From assembly GCA_030248195.1 (NCBI GenBank), contig JASAND010028790.1:1-64000 (forward strand): a stretch of 64,000 nucleotides of DNA, read 5' to 3'. Shown in pieces: positions 46,552 to 58,632 of the stretch. Position numbers and translations under genes: made by a program. Source of the DNA: Trissonchulus latispiculum. Lineage: Eukaryota; Nematoda; Enoplea; Enoplida; Ironidae. The notes beneath the pieces are model-generated. The model made no database searches and was not told where the DNA came from. It saw nothing but the letters and a program-made list of their open reading frames with translations. Position 1 is the stretch's first letter, and every line of letters begins with the position of its first letter.

Positions 46552-47460
46552 GTAAGAACAAAGAGTGTAGCCGATGCTTTCACCTATACATGGCTCATTT
46601 AAGCAATGATCAGTTTTTATTAGGAAACGTTTGAGGAACTCAGCAGTTGCTCGACTTATCTGTGCCCCGTTGCATGAACCTGATATATAAGTTATAAGTT
46701 CATAATTCGTAAGATTACTTATGAGCTTTTACCTTATTTAATTATTTGTTTACTTTATTTATTTATTTATAATTATTTTAATTTATTTGATTATGACTTT
46801 TATGAAACGTAAGTTCTCTTGTACTGATGCAGCCCAAAAGTCCAGCTACCGCAACTACGGACTTCTCCTAACTGTTAGCGGTTAGCAGGACGCGATCTCA
46901 ATTGATTACATTTAATCAGCCGTTGTACTGAATTCCCCCTGCATTACTTATCTCAGTTTAGTTTTTCCGACAAAAACGTGATTTCAGGAATCTAGAATTC
47001 GGAATTAATATTAGAAGTCATTTCTTTTGGGCCGTCACCACCTGGTACCTTATACATCATGTAATTAATTAAAATTTCGATTAGTTTTTGGTTGAAGTAG
47101 TATTGTTTTAGGGTTTATTTTTAAAATATCCCTGCGGACTTAATTTTTTAATCTTAATCTATTTTTCTGCTGTCCAGTTATGTGGGCTGGAGTGCCCCCT
47201 GAACAGAGACGTAGCCTCCTACACTAATACTAAACATGCAGCTTCCTATAGGGAAGATATGTGAGAAGGAATCAGGGAAAAGTAAACCTTTCTGAGAGGA
47301 TTAAAGAAGACAGTTGTATCAGTCTAAGCAACCTAACTCAGTTTCATGTTCTCCTGTGGCCTAAGCTTCAGTCTTACGCTCTGTAAAATAGCCTAGGCAA
47401 AATGACGAATATGCTTCTTCTTGTTTCTAAGAATAGCAAATTCCATTAATTTCTTTCTCA
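46552..47460 (+). other. Intron after exon 30, left arm, up to the turn-round point
   Basis: AT-rich sequence with no exon on the + strand. It ends where the sequence reverses; the right arm equivalent (48601 to 49496) continues instead into the spacer and exon 31. Confidence 0.7.
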
Positions 47461-47665
47461 GCTGCCTTTGCAGCAGCACCATCAGAATAGACCTCATGAA
47501 TAGCCACCAAGCCAAGCAAGGTATCCGATCCTCCAACAATGCTAAGGCCGAGGCCTTTTCCTCCCTTATCAATCTCAATCAAGGTCTCAGTTCCAGGCTG
47601 TATCTTGGCAGTAGAGGGATTCGACATTGGCGAGGAACCGGAGCTGGATGGTTTTCTGCCACCCA
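47461..47665 (-). CDS. MPDZ: Exon 31: first half of PDZ11-like domain, cut at the repeat junction
   Basis: Minus strand, acceptor TTTCTGTTTCAG, phase 1 start agreeing with exon 30 of the right copy. It encodes [40 protein letters not shown] and [43 protein letters not shown] is the signature of a C-terminal MPDZ domain (PDZ11). The family continues with a DGR-GDQIL-VNG segment; here the coding sequence runs into the left arm of the inverted repeat (bases below 47,461) with no donor, so the exon is truncated by the junction. No + strand equivalent exists. Confidence 0.88.
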
Positions 47666-48600
47666 CTGAAACAGAAATACACTTTTCAAACTATCTGTTC
47701 TGATCTTAACCTTGCTCAGAAATGGCTGGTACATGTGTCCATGTTTCGTGGCGTTGCAGTGCGGGTGACTCGAAAATTTAAAAAATATGAAATGCAAAAA
47801 GTTTGCCGATCTACTTAGTATTAGTTGAAATTTATTTAGTTATCTATAATTTAAATTAGAGATGCCACTTTTTCCTTCTTATTTATTAACACAAAATCTT
47901 TATTACTTCATGCCAGCCGAGCCGATTACAGATGCAAGCCAAAACCCTCATTTTTGTGGAATCATGGATATGCAGTGCAGTTCCGAAGAAACAGCAATAC
48001 CTATGCTTGCGATATGTAATATGTTTATGCACTTCTCTCAGTTTGTAACTGCAACAGGGATTTGCTGAAATTCATTCGACAGCACCTCAATTTTTGGCAT
48101 TTTTATTAGTTTACGCAAGCTGCAGTGCTTATGTATATTTTTTCTGCTGTTTAGTTGTTCCCGGTAAGTTCGGCCAATAGCTCTTTCGTCTTCTAAAGTG
48201 TTGCTGAGTGCAATTTCTGAGGAAACTCTTTTTGCCATTTTAAGTCTTGATGAAGTGCTTTTTAAGCAAAACTGTGCACTGTCAACAATGAAAGTGCAAG
48301 TGTTCGATAAAGAGAACCCCCCAACTTCAAGACAAATCGTTTTCTGGCTTTTTTAAAAATTTGGGGTTCCGTAGCTTATTAATTATTATTATATTATGTA
48401 TGAATTCGACACTAGAATGACAAATATTATGTGTGAAAGCGGGCAAACATTAGACATTCGCTATAAGAAATTGGTCTGAAACAGTGTAAAATTTTTCCAG
48501 AAAAAATGATGAAACAGGGGAGACGCAGTATATAGACATCACGATGAGGGGGATAAGTTAGTTTAATTGATAAGAAGAAATGTGCGCTTGCTGAAAGGCA
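47666..48600 (-). other. Single-copy spacer: intron upstream of exon 31
   Basis: Intron of the right gene copy on the minus strand. It holds a 66-codon minus-strand frame at 48038-48238 with a charged start (MAKRVSSEIALSNTLEDERA) that matches nothing I recognise and could be a decayed element or chance. Confidence 0.6.
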
Positions 48601-49496
48601 TGAGAAAGAAATTAATGGAATTTGCTATTCTAGAAACAAGAAGAAGCATATTCGTTTTGCCTAGGCTAACGAGAGCGTAAGACTGAAGCTTAGGCCACAG
48701 GAGAACATGAAACTGAGTTAGGTTGCTTAGACTGATACAACTGTCTTCTTTAATCCTCTCAGAAAGGTTTACTTTTCCCTGATTCCTTCTACATATCTTC
48801 CCTATAGGAAGCTGCATGTTTAGTATTAGTGTAGGAGGCTACGTATCTGTTCAGGGGCACTCCAGCCCACATAACTGGACAGCAGAAAAATAGATTAAGA
48901 TTAAAAATTAAGTCCGCAGGGATATTTAAAATAAACCCTAAAACAATACTACTTCAACCAAAAACTAATCGAAATTTTAATTAATTCCATGATGTATAAG
49001 GTACCAGGTGGTGACGGCCCAAAGAAATGACTTCTAATATTAATTCCGAATTCTAGATTCCTGAAATCACGTTTTTGTCGGAAAAACTAAACTGAGATAA
49101 GTAATGCAGGGGGAATTCAGTACAACGGCTGATTAAATGTAATCAATTGAGATCGCGTCCTGCTAACCGCTAACAGTTAGGAGAAGTCCGTAGTTGCGGT
49201 AGCTGGACTTTTGGGCTGCATCAGTACAAGAGAACTTACGTTTCATAAAAGTCATAATCAAATAAATTAAAATAATTATAAATAAATAAATAAAGTAAAC
49301 AAATAATTAAATAAGGTAAAAGCTCATAAGTAATCTTACGAATTATGAACTTATAACTTATATATCAGGTTCATGCAACGGGGCACAGATAAGTCGAGCA
49401 ACTGCTGAGTTCCTCAAACGTTTCCTAATAAAAACTGATCATTGCTTAAATGAGCCATGTATAGGTGAAAGCATCGGCTACACTCTTTGTTCTTAC

Positions 49497-49656
49497 CTTC
49501 ATGAGCTAAGGTAAGGCTTGTTCGTTTGGTACTTGGTCCTCCATCAGGAATTCCGGAAGTCGCCTTATCCTCGGGTGTTGCAGTCGTTGTCGGAAGGATG
49601 TTGTGCATAGTAACGGTCAACTCGACTTCACTGTAGCTTTGTATCAATTCAGCCAC
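49497..49656 (-). CDS. MPDZ: Exon 30, right copy
   Basis: Mirror of 46392-46551: same length (160 nt), same splice positions, and the same encoded peptide over this exon. It ends in phase 1 and joins exon 31 in the spacer. Confidence 0.84.
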
Positions 49657-50832
49657 CTTAATCATAACACACCAGTCACCAACATCCTGGTTTTTAAATA
49701 CACTGAACTGATAATATAGAGAAAAGCTAAGCTACAGAGTATTGTTGACAATTAAGCAGGATAGGGAAATACTGTGCTTCAATTTGTGAATAATCTTCAG
49801 CAAACGTGAACCCTTAAAGAAAATTATTTGGAACGGTTTTAAAATTACACAATCCAATTTAAAATGCCAACAGCATGTAGATAGAAATTTATTCGTTTCT
49901 GAATGTAAAGGCTACAATTCCTCTACGTACTGAGGAGGATACGACTCAGTAACAATACTGAAAAGTAGCTGCCTAGCAACCTGACAGAAACTTCTCACAG
50001 ATGTAGGAGGGAGAAAGCTAATATGCCTACAAAAGTGTGCCCCTTTTTTCAGAGTATATGCTTCTAATTAACGATATAGCAGACATCTTCCACAGTATCG
50101 TCGGAAAAAACGTTTCTGATTCACAAACCGTGAGGTCTTATAAATACACACAGCAGGATTGAGTTTTCCAAGGCGGCAAAAGGCAGGTAAATTACAAAGT
50201 TTCCGCTGAATTATTTACTGACTGAAAGCTATTGATTTGAGGGGAGCACCAGGCTAGCGACTTGGGAAGAAACCCAAAAGCAATGCTTTATCAAATTACT
50301 GCTAGACCTTAGCTAACCGATAAGGCTGACAACTGAGTTCTCTCTCTCTCCCTGTAAGCCCTTCTTTTGAAGACAATATAAGTGGACCGCCCACGCTAAG
50401 GAACAATTAATGTTGAAAAGGGTTGCAGTCAAAATAATGTCCTAAAGAGAAAGGACACAAATTTTGCGTAAATGCCGTCACAAGGGCCCCACTTCTGTCA
50501 ACCTTATTCAGCTTTTGTTTCAAGAAAAACTCAATAATCAGGTTTGTTTCTGTCAGTCATTCTGATCTAGGATATACTTTGGGAAGGAGCTTCTTGCAAA
50601 TATGATGCTATTCTTTTGGGAATTGCAACGACGTGGAGCTGAAGCAGCAGAACCAAACAGCTAAATAAAATCTGGTGATAATTCAGAGAGAAGCCAAATA
50701 TCTCACCTCACATCCTAAGTCTATAAACAAAACTTTAAAACCTGGACCTTGATGACAATGATAATGATAATTGTCTATTTTTGTTGAAAATTTGACTCGG
50801 GCAGACCAGCTTAATCACTGCTGCAGTGCATA

Positions 50833-52876
50833 GCAAACTTAAACTGGACCAAAAGAGTGAATTTTGTGGAGAGTTTATTATTCAAGTTAGGTATGACAAT
50901 GTTTATATTTTCTGAAAGCTCAGAAATCAGAGATTTCAAAAATTTTAAAAAATTTTAAAATTTTAAAATTTAAAATTTCATAAATTTTGAAAGCCGGAGA
51001 AAAGAAATAATAAGAGAAAAGTAGTCGAGTTTGGTATCAAATTAAAGGTCTCGTTCAGGAGAACACGAATATATATAAGTGGATTTGGGGCGGCCCGTGG
51101 TAGAGGCCTGCACGGGCCGAATTTTTGCGGCCCGGCCCGGCCCGGCCCGTGAAAAATCTTTCTCGGCCCGCCCGGCCCGGCCCGTCAACTGCTTCGGCCC
51201 GGCCCGGCCCGGCCCGTCAGATGCTTCGGCCCGGCCCGGCCCGGCCCGTCAAAATTTTCGGTCCGCCCGGGCCACGAAATTTTTTCATTTGTCCCAAAAT
51301 GCAAAATTACGTAAATAATTTTCTTAGCTTGGTTATTAAAAACAGAATCTCTGATTTTCAGTGCTTTTTCTAGGAAAAGTGTGTTTTCTAAAAACTGATT
51401 TTTCGAGTTTTAATGGTTTTTAAACGCAGTTTTAAGGACAAAATAATTTTTGTCGTTCTACAAATGAAAGCAAAAAGATACTGCCTCATGTTGACACTTT
51501 GTATATATAAGACTGGAGCGCTAGAAAAACAAAAAACTGAAAATTGCCGAAAGGTTACAGTGGCAACATTTACATATTGTACTTTTATTAAACCAGATGA
51601 AATTTTGTGAATTGCGCATTTTATAAGAATTAGTTGAGAATTAAACTAATTAGAAGTAGAGGACTTTAGAAAGATACCTACAATTGTGCAGAAGGAGTAA
51701 ACTTTCATTTCTAAAGAAGTAGTAAATCTTTGCTCCACAGACTCAAAACTTTGATTTTTTTAAAACTGCGTTTTTCTAAGTAAATGCATCGTTTTCTTAA
51801 CCAAAACCAAAATAAAATACTTACACTGTTACTTGTTACTAATACCATATATATATTGCCCTATTCCAAAGTTTCATATTTTAATATTGTAAACGCTAAA
51901 ATTACTTAGGCGAATTGAGGATTTGACATTAATGATGTGACGATAAATACATGTATTATTTATGAAAATAAAATGCTAACGTTACTGCGGGAAATCAGTG
52001 TTAGTTTGAACGAAACATATTACGGAAACACAAAACATTTTATGCTAAACAATGAATTACTATATTATAGTTAAATCTTTCAAAAACTGATGGCGGGCCG
52101 GACTGTCGGCCCGCGGCCCGGCCCGGCCCGTGAGTTTCGGCCCGCGGCCCGGCCCGTGAGTTTCGGCCCGCGGCCCGGCCCGGCCCGGCCCGTGAGTTTC
52201 GGCCCGCGGCCCGGCCCGGCCCGTGAACTTTGGTCGTCGGCCCGCCCGGCCCGGCCCGCGGGCCGGGCCGGGCCGCGGGCCGTAATGCAGGCCTCTAGCC
52301 CGTGGTTCCAGTGGGCCCATTTCCCGAAAAACAAAAGTTGCTCCAATCGCTACAAGCGTGGGCTCATTTGACAGCTCTCATCACGCTGAGTGAAAGTTAT
52401 AATTGGGTCATCGCTCAAAAATGCTGTCTGCGAAAGTTATTCCTCTTTAAACACCAAAAATAGGTAGTTTTAGCACATTTCGAGGGTTTAATTCAGGTTT
52501 GCGAAAGCTGTGAGCTGAATCAAGTCAAGCCAGTGAGCTACATTTTGCGTCTCATCATTATACACAACTACGTGAAAGTTGCAGCTGTGGATCTTCATGC
52601 ATGTATAAGATAAGCTAATTTAAACAAACTTCAAAGAAGCCGCCGTGTCGGTTCCGAGACCTTTAATTTGATACCAAACTCGACTACTTTTCGCTTATTA
52701 TTTCTTTTCCTACCGTTTTTAAAATTTATGAAATCTTAAATTTTAAAATTTAAATTTTTTTTAAAATTTTTGAAATCTCTGGTTTCTGAGCTTTTAGAAA
52801 ATATATACATTGTCATAGTTAACTTGAATAATAAACTCTCCACAAAATCCACTCTTTTGTACCAGTTTAAGTTTGC
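50833..52876. mobile_element. 2.0 kb TA-flanked foldback element, right arm
   Basis: Mirror of 43177-45216, same GCAAAC ends and TA flanks, 2,044 bases. Confidence 0.8.
51101..52297. mobile_element. 1,197-bp hAT-like element with GGCCCG arrays, right arm
   Basis: Mirror of 43756-44945 with the same 8-base duplication (GCCCGTGG on this strand, 51093-51100 and 52298-52305). The GC array lengths differ slightly between arms, as expected for simple-sequence arrays. Confidence 0.88.
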
Positions 52877-52914
52877 TAGACTAGACTATAGTTTGTGTAT
52901 CTATGTATATGTAC

Positions 52915-52989
52915 CTTGCTGGAAGTCATGTTCATTACAGATTGACCATTGACTGCAAGAACTTGATCGCCAACTTTAAGTTGATCACT
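52915..52989 (-). CDS. MPDZ: Exon 29, right copy
   Basis: Mirror of 43064-43138, 75 nt, splice sites intact. It encodes SDQLKVGDQVLAVNGQSVMN and MTSSK. Confidence 0.91.
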
Positions 52990-53283
52990 CTGAAAAAGAA
53001 ATTAAAATAAAAAGTAATTTAATAGTCATTAAGTAACCCATTTCATTTGCACGCCGAGTAAGGAAAGCAGGATGTTTGACCATAACGGGGTGCCCAAAAG
53101 TGAATTGAATGCGACGACTTCAATTTATTTTAAATCATATATGTTCATAAATGTCCAGATATAAATTAATATTAATGAATCAGCTTCAGCAGTGAATAGC
53201 TGACTCTGATGTTAAAACGCGAAGAAATTAAAAACAATAAAAACTGATCTTTAGATTCAAAAGATCGGAATCTTCCTACGAAC

Positions 53284-53385
53284 CTCTGCTGCCAATGAAT
53301 CTGGAGATATGTTGGTGACAAAGATTCCCCTTTGCTGCTCAGCGGTGGTACCTTCAGTTAACGTGATGCCAAATCCTGTAGCTCC
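53284..53385 (-). CDS. MPDZ: Exon 28, right copy
   Basis: Mirror of 42668-42769, 102 nt, encoding the GFGITLTEG core of the PDZ10-like domain; splice sites intact. Confidence 0.91.
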
Positions 53386-53593
53386 CTGAAATTTCAAAAA
53401 TCACAGTTTAGAAGTTAACTTTTAGAAAACTAAGATTTACCTGAAAGCTTTACCCTTTACATTTACCTATATATTTACCTATTTATTTACATATACCATT
53501 TATCCAGCCGTTACTGGAAATGTGAAATTATTTATTTTTAATTTTTGTACTGTACTATAAATTTTGCGGATAAAGTTTGATGTTAACACTTAC

Positions 53594-53671
53594 CTTCTTC
53601 AGTGTAACCCTGCGAGCTGACGCTTCCTGCGGAGACAGAACTTGTTGAGGACTCGGAGGAGTAGGCAAAAC
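53594..53671 (-). CDS. MPDZ: Exon 27, right copy
   Basis: Mirror of 42382-42459, 78 nt, linker plus RVTLKK strand; splice sites intact. Confidence 0.82.
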
Positions 53672-53782
53672 CTAAAAGAAGAGTCATCTTTAATTACAGT
53701 TAAAAGGTTAATCGAGTCCAGTAGATACGATTGTAAGGGAAGCAGGCATTGGAAACATTGATAAGCCGGGAGTTCAGCTGAT

Positions 53783-54010
53783 GGCCCTGTGGTGTAGTGG
53801 TTTAGCATGTCTGACTCTGAAGCAGAAGGGGCGTGGTTCGAACCTTGTTCGGCTGGGTCAATTCTTGACTTTCAATTCTGAATGAAAAGCTGATCCTCCG
53901 TCTTCCCTTCTCTCTCCTAGGTCCCGGTTTCGTGGTACAAGGGTGCCTGACGCCTGCCGTCTTGTGCTCGGTTTTCTCTTGGTCCACCAGCCCTGGTAGA
54001 AACGCTACAC
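53783..54010 (+). mobile_element. tRNA(Gln)-like SINE, right arm copy
   Basis: The head looks like a tRNA: GGCCCTG start, A box TGGTGTAGTGG (53790-53800), an anticodon loop CTCTGAA (CTG, glutamine) and B box GGTTCGAACC (53835-53844). The acceptor stem is not closed, and the sequence runs on for ~150 unrelated bases, as in SINEs whose RNA polymerase III promoter comes from a tRNA. It is antisense to the right gene copy. Confidence 0.72.
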
Positions 54011-54437
54011 GATTACATGTATAACAGTCACCACGAATTTTTTAAATTTTGACGAACCCTACAATTTCACCGCAAATTGAAGTGACGCACACCACCAATA
54101 AACAGTAATTGGTACCCACCTATAAAAAACAGATATGCTATAGTGCTGAAGCTCAATTTTAAGGGAGTCTACCCGAATACCAGCAAAATTTCAAATTTCT
54201 GATTAACTTTTTAAACTTTTTGAAAACATTGCTAATTTCTGCCAAGAATGACCAATTTTGGATAAAAATCGTTACGGGGTTGGTCTACCTTTTTTCCGCT
54301 TCTGGACGAAAAGATTTGCCCTTTTACCTTCCCGCTGAGAAGGTCTGTCCCTTTTCGTCGGTCTATGTGGGTTTACATCCCCCAGCTTATTCTATGTTCA
54401 CATTACACTATTCGGACTATTTTAGTTTTTGTCTAAC

Positions 54438-54540
54438 TTGATGTTCGGTCGAATGAGATCCACCCGTTGCCGAAGGACTGGAAGATGACACGCGTTTTGT
54501 CAATGGCTTTACGGCCATATTTTCCAAGGCATCAGGATTT
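54438..54540 (-). CDS. MPDZ: Exon 26, right copy
   Basis: Mirror of 41532-41634, 103 nt, encoding the NPDALENMAVKPLTKRVSS linker; phase 2 to 0 retained. Confidence 0.87.
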
Positions 54541-54790
54541 CTACAACAGATTACTCTATATAAGCGGACCATCTCTACACAACACATACAAAAAGCAGAA
54601 GACAATCTCCTTGCATGAAGAATACTTCAAAAATGGCTGTAAAAATAGACTAACTCCTACACTTATATAAGCTTACTAGGGGGCAATATTTTTCTATATA
54701 TTAAGCTGGCCGCTCATTGTTTGAGATTATGCTCAGTAAAGGCAGGTTTAACTAGAAACTACTTCAGCTAATGTTTGCTAATAATATTAC

Positions 54791-54885
54791 CTCAACAGGA
54801 CAATTCGAGTTGAACATGGAGGAATGCTTTTAATAATAGCAGCAGCGTTAAGATGACTTCTGCCATAGAGAACCAGGCCGTTTAT
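54791..54885 (-). CDS. MPDZ: Exon 25, right copy
   Basis: Mirror of 41187-41281, 95 nt, encoding the LYGRSH helix of the PDZ9-like domain; splice sites intact. Confidence 0.93.
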
Positions 54886-55069
54886 CTAAACAATGAATGA
54901 ACTATTTTCAATTTTAAAATTCTATAACCCCTTATGCTGGTTAAAATTTCAAGATGTTTACAGCCTCCAAAACAAAATAACAAAACTGAACTTAAAGTAA
55001 TAGATCAAACTATACGATTTATCCGTTCAATTTTAGATACGCAAAAAACAGGAAATGACAACTTTGCAC

Positions 55070-55332
55070 CTCCAAAAGTTCATCTCCAATTTCAAATTGC
55101 CCACAGCGATCGGCCGGACTATTGGGCCTGATTCCCACAATGAAAACTGACATTTTCCCGAAGTCCCGGTTCCCGGCCAAGGAGAGACCCAGATCGTGAG
55201 CTGATTTTGGAGATTCGGATCCGCTTTCACCAATCGTATCTGGAGAGCTGGGAATTGCATTTTCATCCGGGCCCGGGATGGTTACTAATTTGAGCTCTCC
55301 TGGCAGTTCACCATATCTGGTTTGCGCCTTCT
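55070..55332 (-). CDS. MPDZ: Exon 24, right copy
   Basis: Mirror of 40740-41002, 263 nt, PDZ9-like core. The change I saw is one synonymous CAG to CAA near the start. Frame and splice sites retained. Confidence 0.93.
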
Positions 55333-56584
55333 CTAGAAGCAATTAAAATAACATGACTTGCAAGAGATTTGTGCGTTTTAATAGCTAATTTCTGTTAATT
55401 GCAATGGCTGCCATATCCAAGTTTGGCATGTCAGTTGATAAAAACAATTTCAGCAGCTTTAGCTTGCAATATTCCTTTTTCCCATTGGAAGGAAATGAAG
55501 AAAGGTGATTTGCCAGCCAGCCGATGAGCCAACAATTTCAACTCAATAATTTGTGTCGACAAAAGCACAAAACAAGGTTACAATAAAAATCCTCTGAGTG
55601 CATAATTTACACGTATGTATGGCAAACCATCTAGTGATTGAGGTAAGGCATTGTAATGGCTGAAGCGGCCAAGGTTTGAACCGGTATGTATGTTGTAGGA
55701 GTGTATGTTATTGCGTGGTCAGAATTCTGTCGGTCGATATCGCGAGCCCTATTAGCAAATGGTGGAGTGGAATCATTTTTGTTAAGGGCTGGTTTGTAAG
55801 GACAGGACGATATATTTTAGGATTTAATAAATAGGGTAACCAACCACTACTATGTAGTATCATACTATGTATAGTAGTGGTTACCCTACTTATTAAATGC
55901 TAAAATATGTCGTCTTGCCTACTGTGTAGATATGTATGTACGCAAATTTAAAATATTAGTACCCGCTAGGTCGAATTTCAGATAACCGGCCATCGAAAAT
56001 ACGAAAGTGTTTTTCACGGTTGGAGCAAAAGGCAATCGGCACCAACCATTAAGGCCAAAAGTAGAACAAGTAGGAAGGAACTCAATTTAGAAAAATGCAA
56101 TTTTATCCAGAAAATGGGGACACTTTTTGACTCAACAGTGAAACATTAGTCTAGACGTATACAGCCAAAAGTAGCTTTTATCTTTAACAAAGCCTACTTT
56201 GGTTCTAATGGCCGAAATTTTCCACGTTCAACAACATTCAAGAATCAACACTCATTCACCAGAGGATGAAATAACTCAAAACTGTTTAAAAATCTTGGAT
56301 AAGCTCCGAGGCGAGCATTGATTTTGGTTGTTGGTTGATGATGGTATTGATTTACCAGCAAATTCAATAGTTTAACATCTAATCGTCTGTCTGTATATGC
56401 TTTAGGAATCGTTAGATCGAACAAAATGAGCTCTCTGATGGTGATGACTGATAAATATAATAAAAATGTACAATAAGGGATACGTAACATTAAAGTTTAG
56501 TTTCCATTTTTTGATGAATCTATGCCCTTTAGATTTCGAATTTTCTTGACAACTGTTGTTCCAAAATAAGTAAATGAAACTTAC

Positions 56585-56663
56585 TATAAGTATATCCATA
56601 CCAATCTTCGTCTTCATTATCGTCAGACAAATGAGGCAAGGCTGCTGCACTCATGGAATCCAA
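56585..56663 (-). CDS. MPDZ: Exon 23, right copy
   Basis: Mirror of 39435-39513, 79 nt, acidic lead-in to the PDZ9-like domain; splice sites intact. Confidence 0.86.
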
Positions 56664-57131
56664 CTGAAAAGATGTTAACCAAAAGAGTCATTAATAATGT
56701 TTCAATATGAAATTCATTAGAATGGCTATTATAATTTATAAATACGGCTATTGACAATGCAGTGGGTGAAAAATTCTCTAAATCAACCAATTCAACCAAG
56801 AACGCTTGTAGTTTTGGAATTTTAAAAGTCTAGTGCTTTTACTGTAGACGGAATCCTAATCTAGCAACCCCACGACTGAATTCAAAACCGTGTGCTCACA
56901 TTGCTGTGCTATGCCCAAGCCCGGAGGCCCGATTGAAGGTCTGCAGGTCCGTCTCGGGCCGGTATAGGTGTCAAGCTCGCTTTAGGGTCCGGCACAACTC
57001 TAGCTGAGCCTGTAAACCACATACGTTTGTAACCATACCGTGTTTTTAGAAGAAGATGCTCAGATCTTAACTACTCTAAAGCAAGCAGAAAAGAGTAAAT
57101 AAGGAACTAAGCTACGATGGCGAATTCATAC

Positions 57132-57410
57132 CCGTTTGAGCCTAAGTGAACTGTCCACAGGCTGAACGTGTGAATGGAGTATCGGCGCAGGCGGACTGGA
57201 AATGGCATCCACCCTATCCACCCTTTCCTCAGCTCCATTCTCTTCTGGTATCACTGGCTTTGTGACGGAGTCCAGGGAAGGACTCCGGGTTGATTGGTCC
57301 GTCGTTGGAGACAGGGACGCCGGTTCTTCCTTTGGACTTTCAACGGAAATTTCCTTCATTTCACCACTGGAAATTTGAACGGGAGGAGGGGACATGCGTT
57401 CTCTCGTTTG
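57132..57410 (-). CDS. MPDZ: Exon 22, right copy
   Basis: Mirror of 38663-38941, 279 nt, acidic Ser/Pro-rich linker; the translated sequence is the same as the left copy over the compared stretch. Confidence 0.84.
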
Positions 57411-57769
57411 CTGAAAGAAACTGAAAGCATGAATACTCTGCCTGGCAAAGCCGAGCGACTAGAAAACTGTCTCAGATTTAGATAGGAAGTCCGATGTTGT
57501 TCCTTCACAAGAACTTCTGGCTATTTATTTAAGTTGTTTCTGCGGAAAAGCCTCCTCTTTTCGCGTGATTTTGCCAGAGGTTACCATGAATTTCTCAGAG
57601 AAACAAAAAGACAGGATGTAGATTTCTTATTTGGAAAGTAAGACTTAAGTCGCTCCAAAATAAGGATTAGCTTGTCTCTCTGACTCGAGTTCATGCTTTG
57701 TACGTAGGAAATGAAAAGGACAGCCTATACTATACACAACTTATGTAAGTACATATAAAAGTGACATAC

Positions 57770-58015
57770 TCCTGCAGGAGTTACAGTAACTTGAGTTTCA
57801 ATGGATGTGAGTGTAGTTGTGGTGACTATTGCAGAGGGCCCAGTGCCAGCAGCATGAGCTGTGACAGGCGTGGAAGTAGTCGGGGAGGCCGCAGTCGTTG
57901 TTGGCATTTCGAAAGGTGGAGGCACATATCTGGGTTTAGGAGGCAAAGGAGGTCCTGATGCAGTCGTGGCTGTAGGCGTTGTAACGGTTGAATTGGGCTG
58001 AGATGACGTTGTTGG
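57770..58015 (-). CDS. MPDZ: Exon 21, right copy
   Basis: Mirror of 38058-38303, 246 nt, Pro/Thr-rich linker. One Ala to Thr change (VTTATL to VTTTTL). Confidence 0.82.
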
Positions 58016-58358
58016 CTAAAATTATGTAAATACGAAACCTGTGTTATTGACACTAAAGTAGTAGCTGAGTTGCGCAAGATTTTATCTTGCATTGTATTGC
58101 ATTCTAAGCTAGAACATGTATGATATATAAAGATTTGCATAGCAGGAACACGAGTTATTCTGGTTATGTAACCATAGAGTAAAGAGTTCATGGTTTGTCA
58201 GAGGTTACAGCAACTAGCATCAAGGCTGTATGCTTTGATATTTGACTATTGGTTGAAACAAATTTCAGTATCTTACTTAAATTTACTTCCTTATTACTTT
58301 AGTAAGTTTAACGTAGAGAAAAAAGATATATATACTAAAATAATGCCCAATACAGTAC

Positions 58359-58466
58359 CATAGTAGCGTGTAAGCTTTGTACAGTAAATCGCACAGGGTT
58401 GGCAGCATTGCGTATAATTTCTACTGCATATTCATGGGTTGCTTGCTTCAGGTCAACTCCATTAAC
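58359..58466 (-). CDS. MPDZ: Exon 20, right copy
   Basis: Mirror of 37627-37734, 108 nt, end of the PDZ8-like domain; splice sites intact. Confidence 0.93.
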
Positions 58467-58632
58467 CTAAAAATAAGGTAACGATAGAAACGACAAAAAA
58501 GCAAAAAATTAAAGCTCTCTCTAAATGAGGTAAAGCCAAATCAAATAAACCATATTCAAAACCCACAGATAAAAGTTTTAATGATAATGCTTTATAAATA
58601 TCATCGTCTTCAATTCAAACTAGAGAACTCAC

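Larger units (their letters stand above)
34811..47460 (+). repeat. Left arm of a 12.6 kb inverted repeat
   Basis: Reverse complement of 48601-61199, co-linear throughout (coordinate sums stay between about 96,009 and 96,098, drifting only through small indels). It contains exons 18-30, the nested transposons at 43-45 kb and the SINE. It starts at a TTAA (34811-34814) and ends with TTCTTTCTCA at 47460. The arms differ by roughly 1-3% by eye plus indels: a 19-base gap in the SINE and a 20-base tandem duplication at 34931-34970 that is single in the right arm. Confidence 0.95.

Noticed and set aside
48038..48238. 66-codon minus-strand frame in the spacer
   Set aside because: No similarity recognised, no splice support, and it lies in the intron between exons 30 and 31 of the right copy; kept only as a note.
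53783..53860. A functional tRNA(Gln) gene
   Set aside because: The acceptor stem does not close and the sequence continues as a SINE body; the other arm's copy has a deletion into the B box.
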